From: Candidatus Kapaibacterium sp.
Lineage (GTDB): Bacteria > Bacteroidota > Ignavibacteria > Kapaibacteriales > UBA961
NCBI GenBank assembly: GCA_023253875.1
Contig: JALRFC010000001.1
Span: forward strand, 1 to 28,015
DNA length: 28,015 bases
Direction: 5' to 3'
Of this stretch, positions 24,342-28,015 are shown piece by piece. Positions within the stretch are counted from its first letter, which is position 1. Each line of letters opens with the position of its first letter. The notes beneath the pieces are model-generated. The model did no database searches. It had not been told where the DNA came from and saw nothing but the letters and a program-made list of their open reading frames with translations. Position numbers and translations under genes: made by a program.

Positions 24342-25097
24342 ATGGCCAAGCAATCTGCCGGTGAGCAGTTTGAAATGAGTTTCTTTGATCATCTCGAAGA
24401 ATTGAGACTTAGGATAAGTCTTGCAATTCTTGGTATTGTCATTGGATGTATCATTTCAGGGGCATTTGTTGATGAACTCATGAATTGGGTTTTGCTCAAG
24501 CCGGCTGCCTCTGTGAATCTGGAATTGCAGAATCTTCGTCCTTTCGGTCAGGCATTTCTCTATTTCAAAGTAATCATTATGGCGGGATTGATTATTTCCA
24601 TGCCATATACATTATATCAACTGTGGAAATTTATTGCTCCCGGACTCTATGAAAAAGAACGTCGTTGGGCGGGCAAGATTACCTTTTATACTTCTTTTTG
24701 CTTTTTGGCAGGTGTTGCATTTGCCTATTGGATCATGATACCCGTGATGCTCTCATTTACGGCTTCTTTTGGTTCAACACTTATCAAAAATAGCATTGAT
24801 GTCACCGAATATTTTAGTTTTATCACTACAACGCTCTTGAGTGCCGGATTGATTTTTGAATTGCCGATGATTGCCTATATCCTTGCAAAAATCGGTATCA
24901 TCAGTCCGGAAATGCTCAGAAAATATCGCAGACATTCGATAGTGGTCATTCTTGTCTTGGCTGCGGCATTGACTCCAAGTACAGATCCGGTTAGCCAACT
25001 TGTTTTTGCAGCTCCTCTTTGGGTTCTTTATGAAATCAGTATTCTCGTAACGGTTTTTGCCCGTAAAAAGGAAGAATCGGTCACTTCAATTGAGTAA
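24342..25097 (+). CDS. tatC: Sec-independent protein translocase TatC
   Basis: Core receptor subunit of the twin-arginine translocase, recognising RR signal peptides of folded exported proteins. 251 residues, six membrane helices. Diagnostic parts: FFDHLEELRLRISLAILGI at the N-terminus, FKVIIMAGLIISMPYTLYQLWKFIAPGLYEKER with the conserved loop, and LTPSTDPVSQLVFAAPLWVLYEI in the last helices. tatA/B are not adjacent. The next gene starts five bases after its stop, so they are probably one operon. Confidence 0.97.
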   Translation: MAKQSAGEQFEMSFFDHLEELRLRISLAILGIVIGCIISGAFVDELMNWVLLKPAASVNLELQNLRPFGQAFLYFKVIIMAGLIISMPYTLYQLWKFIAPGLYEKERRWAGKITFYTSFCFLAGVAFAYWIMIPVMLSFTASFGSTLIKNSIDVTEYFSFITTTLLSAGLIFELPMIAYILAKIGIISPEMLRKYRRHSIVVILVLAAALTPSTDPVSQLVFAAPLWVLYEISILVTVFARKKEESVTSIE

Positions 25098-25102
25098 CAC
25101 TC

Positions 25103-26077
25103 ATGTCTATAGCCACTATCAGCAGCGTCGTCAAACAACAACTTGAAGCATTTCATCCGTATTTCAGAAAGCAAATGCAAACGGATGTTCCTCTGCTGAA
25201 TCTTGTCATTCGATATATTTTACGTCAAAGAGGCAAGCGCGTTCGCCCCACTTTAGTATTTCTTAGTGCTGAATTATGTGGTGGTACAACAAATAGAACA
25301 TTCATCGGTGCATCAATGGTTGAATTATTGCATACAGCCACTTTGGTACATGATGATGTAGTTGATGATGCGGGCGAAAGACGAGGCATGCCTTCCATCA
25401 ATGCATTGTGGAAGAATAAAGCATCTGTACTGGTTGGTGATTATTTGCTTTCTCGTGGACTTCATATCGCAGTGGACAATGATGAATTTGCTTTTTTGAA
25501 AGCAACCAGCAAAGCTGTTCAGAGAATGAGTGAGGGCGAATTATTGCAAATGCAGAAGAGTCGACAATTGAATATTGATGAAGAAACGTATTTCAAGATC
25601 ATTGGCGATAAAACTGCTTCACTTATCAGTACATGCTGTGAAATTGGTGCACGAAGCGCAACGCATGATATACAGTGCATTGATAATATCTCTCGATTTG
25701 GCGAATTGGTGGGACTTGCCTTTCAGATTCGTGATGACTTGCTCGATTATGTCAGTCGAACAAATCTGATCGGCAAACCATATGCAAATGATTTAAAGGA
25801 AAAGAAAATCACATTGCCACTGATTCATGCTTTAAGAACTGCTCCCAAAAGTGAAGCAAAGAGCATACTTGGAATGATCAAGAAGGGAAATCTTCAAACT
25901 TCAGACATTGCATGTATCATGAACTTCGTGAAACAATATGGAGGAATTGACTATGCACAGAATACTTCAGAAGCATTGATTAAAGAAGCCATTCAATTGC
26001 TTGATATTTTTCCTGATTCTGTTTATAAATCCTCATTGAAGGATTTTGCTCACTTCGTCATACAAAGAGCTTCTTAA
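25103..26077 (+). CDS. Long-chain polyprenyl diphosphate synthase (octaprenyl/heptaprenyl type)
   Basis: Trans-prenyltransferase of 324 residues making the isoprenoid side chain of quinones (menaquinone or ubiquinone). The first Asp-rich motif DDVVD is at 84-88 and the second DDLLD at 211-215. GKRVRPTLVFLSAELCGG and the KT/GDYLLSRG segments are typical. The residue five places before the first motif is the small Ala79, and the region carries no bulky block, which in this family fits long products. IspB-like, but exact chain length is inference. Co-transcribed with tatC; converges with bshC, leaving a six-base gap. Confidence 0.9.
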   Translation: MSIATISSVVKQQLEAFHPYFRKQMQTDVPLLNLVIRYILRQRGKRVRPTLVFLSAELCGGTTNRTFIGASMVELLHTATLVHDDVVDDAGERRGMPSINALWKNKASVLVGDYLLSRGLHIAVDNDEFAFLKATSKAVQRMSEGELLQMQKSRQLNIDEETYFKIIGDKTASLISTCCEIGARSATHDIQCIDNISRFGELVGLAFQIRDDLLDYVSRTNLIGKPYANDLKEKKITLPLIHALRTAPKSEAKSILGMIKKGNLQTSDIACIMNFVKQYGGIDYAQNTSEALIKEAIQLLDIFPDSVYKSSLKDFAHFVIQRAS

Positions 26078-26083
26078 TTTCTA

Positions 26084-27679
26084 TTATGGAAGTGCATTCA
26101 CATCTATCAATAGATGCTTGTCTCTTGGTGCATCTTTGATTATGTTGAGAATATCCCTGAACTTATCCTTCCCTATTTTTGCTTCAATTGAAACACTGCT
26201 TAACACTCTTTCTTGGAGTTGATTGTGAGGGTAAATCCAAGCATGCGTTTCAGAAGCTTTACCAAAAAGCATGTCTTGTTTTTTCTTAATGGCCGAGATT
26301 ATCTTTTTTTCCATTCCATCAATCAATTTCTCAATGCCATGTTCTGTTGCTGAGACCATCCCAAGCAATGAGGAATCTATTGACTTCGCATGATTAGATA
26401 TTGCAGTGAGTTCTTCATGTATCATTAATCTCAATTTCCCAATCATTGCATCTGATTCGGCATCATGTGCAAATCGAAGTGATAAATCTCGTTCTATTTC
26501 ATTCATGATGCGCATGAAAAAGTGCGCCTCCAATTCATGTTTCGAGAGATACTTCGCAATGGATGGAATGAGGATGGTTGCCGAATGTCTGCCATGTAAC
26601 TGGGGCATAGGTATCATCAAAGAAGAATATGCTTGTTCCAATTGTGACATATATCCATATTCACCAGGACCAATGATCATACCAATCGTTGGAATGATTG
26701 AATCTTGAATGAGAGGTCTAAGTAATACAGATGGCGAGAATTGTTCTGGATGAGCAAGAATCAAATCAATGCATTCATCTTTGGTGACAGAATCAGAAGC
26801 AAGAAGAACATTCCCATTTTCATCAATATCAATTTTATGTCTTCCATGCTGATTATGATAAAATGCATTGATGACTCCAGCTTCCGCCTGAATCTTCATG
26901 CCCCTTGCAATCAATATTGCATTCTTTTCAAGAACCAATTGTTGTAATTCACCTGCATGTGAAATCTCATGTAATATCCTTTCTTTGAAGCACCCTTCCT
27001 TTCGTGCAATTGAAGACGAAAAAAAGAGCAGTCCAAATTCGCCACAATGCTCTTGCATATACTCGAGAAATGATTCCGACCAATTCTTTCCCGGAGTATA
27101 TACTTCCTGAATCTGATGAAGAATTGCCTGACCATATTCTGAATTCGGAAGCTGTTCCGAAATAGTCTCCATTACTGACAAAACATGGTCTGAAAATATT
27201 CTCTCATGTATCGGAATTGGAGATTGAAGCTCATGCATATTATCGCAATGCAATGTATGCATGCTTCCCGATTGATCAATAATTGATGCTATTCCAGCTT
27301 CCATTCCATCATGATCATTATCCTCAATCCAAAAAATCGGGACAATCGGAACCTTATCTGTGGAGTGTTGTTCAGCAAGCGCAATGCAGGACATCGCTTT
27401 ATACAGAGAATATAATGGTCCTCCCAAAAAGCCGGGTTGTTGTCCCGTGATCATCGCAATTGCTTTTCCATTCAGGAGTGCATCTAATCCATTCTTCTGC
27501 TTCTCACTCAATGGAAGATTCTGCATCGTTTGCGCTATGATTGATCCGGCTATCGGACCCAATCGTTCGGCTCGCATTGCTGTTTGAGCATCAATATGAA
27601 TATCGACTTCAGATTGTGTGCTTTCGATAAAAAATGGGTGAAATCCGGGGATGGATTCTAAGTGCATTGTAGTCATCAT
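26084..27679 (-). CDS. bshC: Bacillithiol biosynthesis cysteine-adding enzyme BshC
   Basis: Putative ligase that adds cysteine to glucosaminyl-malate, the last step of bacillithiol synthesis. About 531 residues. Family blocks are present: AIAMITGQQPGFLGGPLYSLYKAMS, VPIVPIFWIEDNDHDGMEA, and SVLLRPLIQDSIIPTIGMIIGPGEYGYMSQLEQAY. The C-terminal third is helical and probably coiled coil, as in B. subtilis BshC. GTG 27682 and two ATGs (27679, 27676) are possible starts; the ATG at 27679 shares its A with the ribE TGA (TGATG), which favours translational coupling. bshA and bshB are not in the window. Confidence 0.92.
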   Translation of the reverse strand: MMTTMHLESIPGFHPFFIESTQSEVDIHIDAQTAMRAERLGPIAGSIIAQTMQNLPLSEKQKNGLDALLNGKAIAMITGQQPGFLGGPLYSLYKAMSCIALAEQHSTDKVPIVPIFWIEDNDHDGMEAGIASIIDQSGSMHTLHCDNMHELQSPIPIHERIFSDHVLSVMETISEQLPNSEYGQAILHQIQEVYTPGKNWSESFLEYMQEHCGEFGLLFFSSSIARKEGCFKERILHEISHAGELQQLVLEKNAILIARGMKIQAEAGVINAFYHNQHGRHKIDIDENGNVLLASDSVTKDECIDLILAHPEQFSPSVLLRPLIQDSIIPTIGMIIGPGEYGYMSQLEQAYSSLMIPMPQLHGRHSATILIPSIAKYLSKHELEAHFFMRIMNEIERDLSLRFAHDAESDAMIGKLRLMIHEELTAISNHAKSIDSSLLGMVSATEHGIEKLIDGMEKKIISAIKKKQDMLFGKASETHAWIYPHNQLQERVLSSVSIEAKIGKDKFRDILNIIKDAPRDKHLLIDVNALP

Positions 27680-28015
27680 CACATTCCCGGCTGATCAAGA
27701 TATGAATCAAATACAGAGCTCTTCTTTTCACCATGTATGATCATATTTTCAACATATTTTCCAAGAATGTCGAATTCGAGATTTACCTGCGCATTCACGG
27801 TGAGCGAACCAATGGTTGTCACAGCCAAGGTATGCGGAATAATAGCCATCATACATGTATTGTCTTTCACTCTGGCGACAGTCAGACTCACACCATTGAT
27901 ACAGATGGAACCTACAGGCACAATATACTTTCGAAATTCTTGTGGAAATGTAATCCATAATTGCCAACCACCACCCGAAACAGTGATTATGGACTGTACT
28001 CTTCCCACGCAATCA
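27679..28015 (-). CDS. ribE: Riboflavin synthase alpha subunit, C-terminal part (cut by window edge)
   Basis: Forms riboflavin from two molecules of 6,7-dimethyl-8-ribityllumazine. Only the second lumazine-binding barrel is visible: CVGRVQSI, FRKYIVPVGSICINGVSLTV, AIIPHTLAVTTIGSL, NLEFDILGKYVENMI. The frame is open through the right edge, and the N-terminal barrel lies outside. The conserved GSICINGVSLTV block contains the family's dyad-site residues. It overlaps the bshC start by one base, so the two are likely co-transcribed. Confidence 0.93.
   Translation of the reverse strand, partial: DCVGRVQSIITVSGGGWQLWITFPQEFRKYIVPVGSICINGVSLTVARVKDNTCMMAIIPHTLAVTTIGSLTVNAQVNLEFDILGKYVENMIIHGEKKSSVFDSYLDQPGM

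Overview
This window looks like chromosomal core sequence from a free-living, aerobic or microaerobic member of the Bacteroidota/Chlorobiota lineage, possibly Ignavibacteria- or Kapabacteria-like; the exact lineage is inference. Supporting signs are promoters of the TTG-N18-20-TAnnTTTG type (best in front of hmgA, atpD and tatC), an atpDC pair split from the rest of ATP synthase, the alternative GlmU-like left-handed beta-helix protein typical of that group, BshC (bacillithiol synthesis), mitochondrial-type citrate synthase, and two cytosolic TPR-LuxR regulators. Unlike classic Bacteroidetes, several genes also carry good Shine-Dalgarno sequences (gltA, ccoH, cytochrome c).

Layout. 1-500: edge of a membrane-protein gene, then tRNA-Val(GAC) with promoter and terminator. 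585-3688: tandem paralogous TPR/coiled-coil/LuxR-HTH regulators (minus). 3808-5948: zinc-ribbon SAM methyltransferase (plus) and citrate synthase (minus), sharing a bidirectional terminator. 6116-9771: three glycosyltransferases, a coupled GT9-GT4 pair on the minus strand and a divergent GT4. 9763-11646: purE and homogentisate dioxygenase (minus). 11790-13764: atpD-atpC. 13997-15268: GlmU-like protein (minus). 15387-18506: ccoG-ccoH-TauE/SafE-like-cytochrome c, cbb3 oxidase maturation and electron transfer, without the oxidase subunits. 18809-20774: nuoK, nuoJ and hrcA (minus). 20885-22187: SpoU-type rRNA methyltransferase and smpB. 22241-24341: dnaA and a candidate oriC with four DnaA-box matches. 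24342-26077: tatC and a long-chain polyprenyl diphosphate synthase. 26084-28015: bshC coupled to riboflavin synthase, which runs off the right edge.

The genes serve energy metabolism (citrate synthase, Complex I membrane subunits, ATP synthase F1 beta/epsilon, cbb3 maturation, quinone side chain, cytochrome c), envelope glycan building, translation quality control and replication initiation. Multi-subunit complexes are represented only by fragments of their gene sets, so this genome appears to scatter operons kept whole elsewhere. No mobile element, CRISPR array or defence system is visible. The most useful non-gene signals are the recurring promoter type, the candidate origin, a perfect 10-bp palindrome at the predicted hmgA start site, and a dyad upstream of ccoG.
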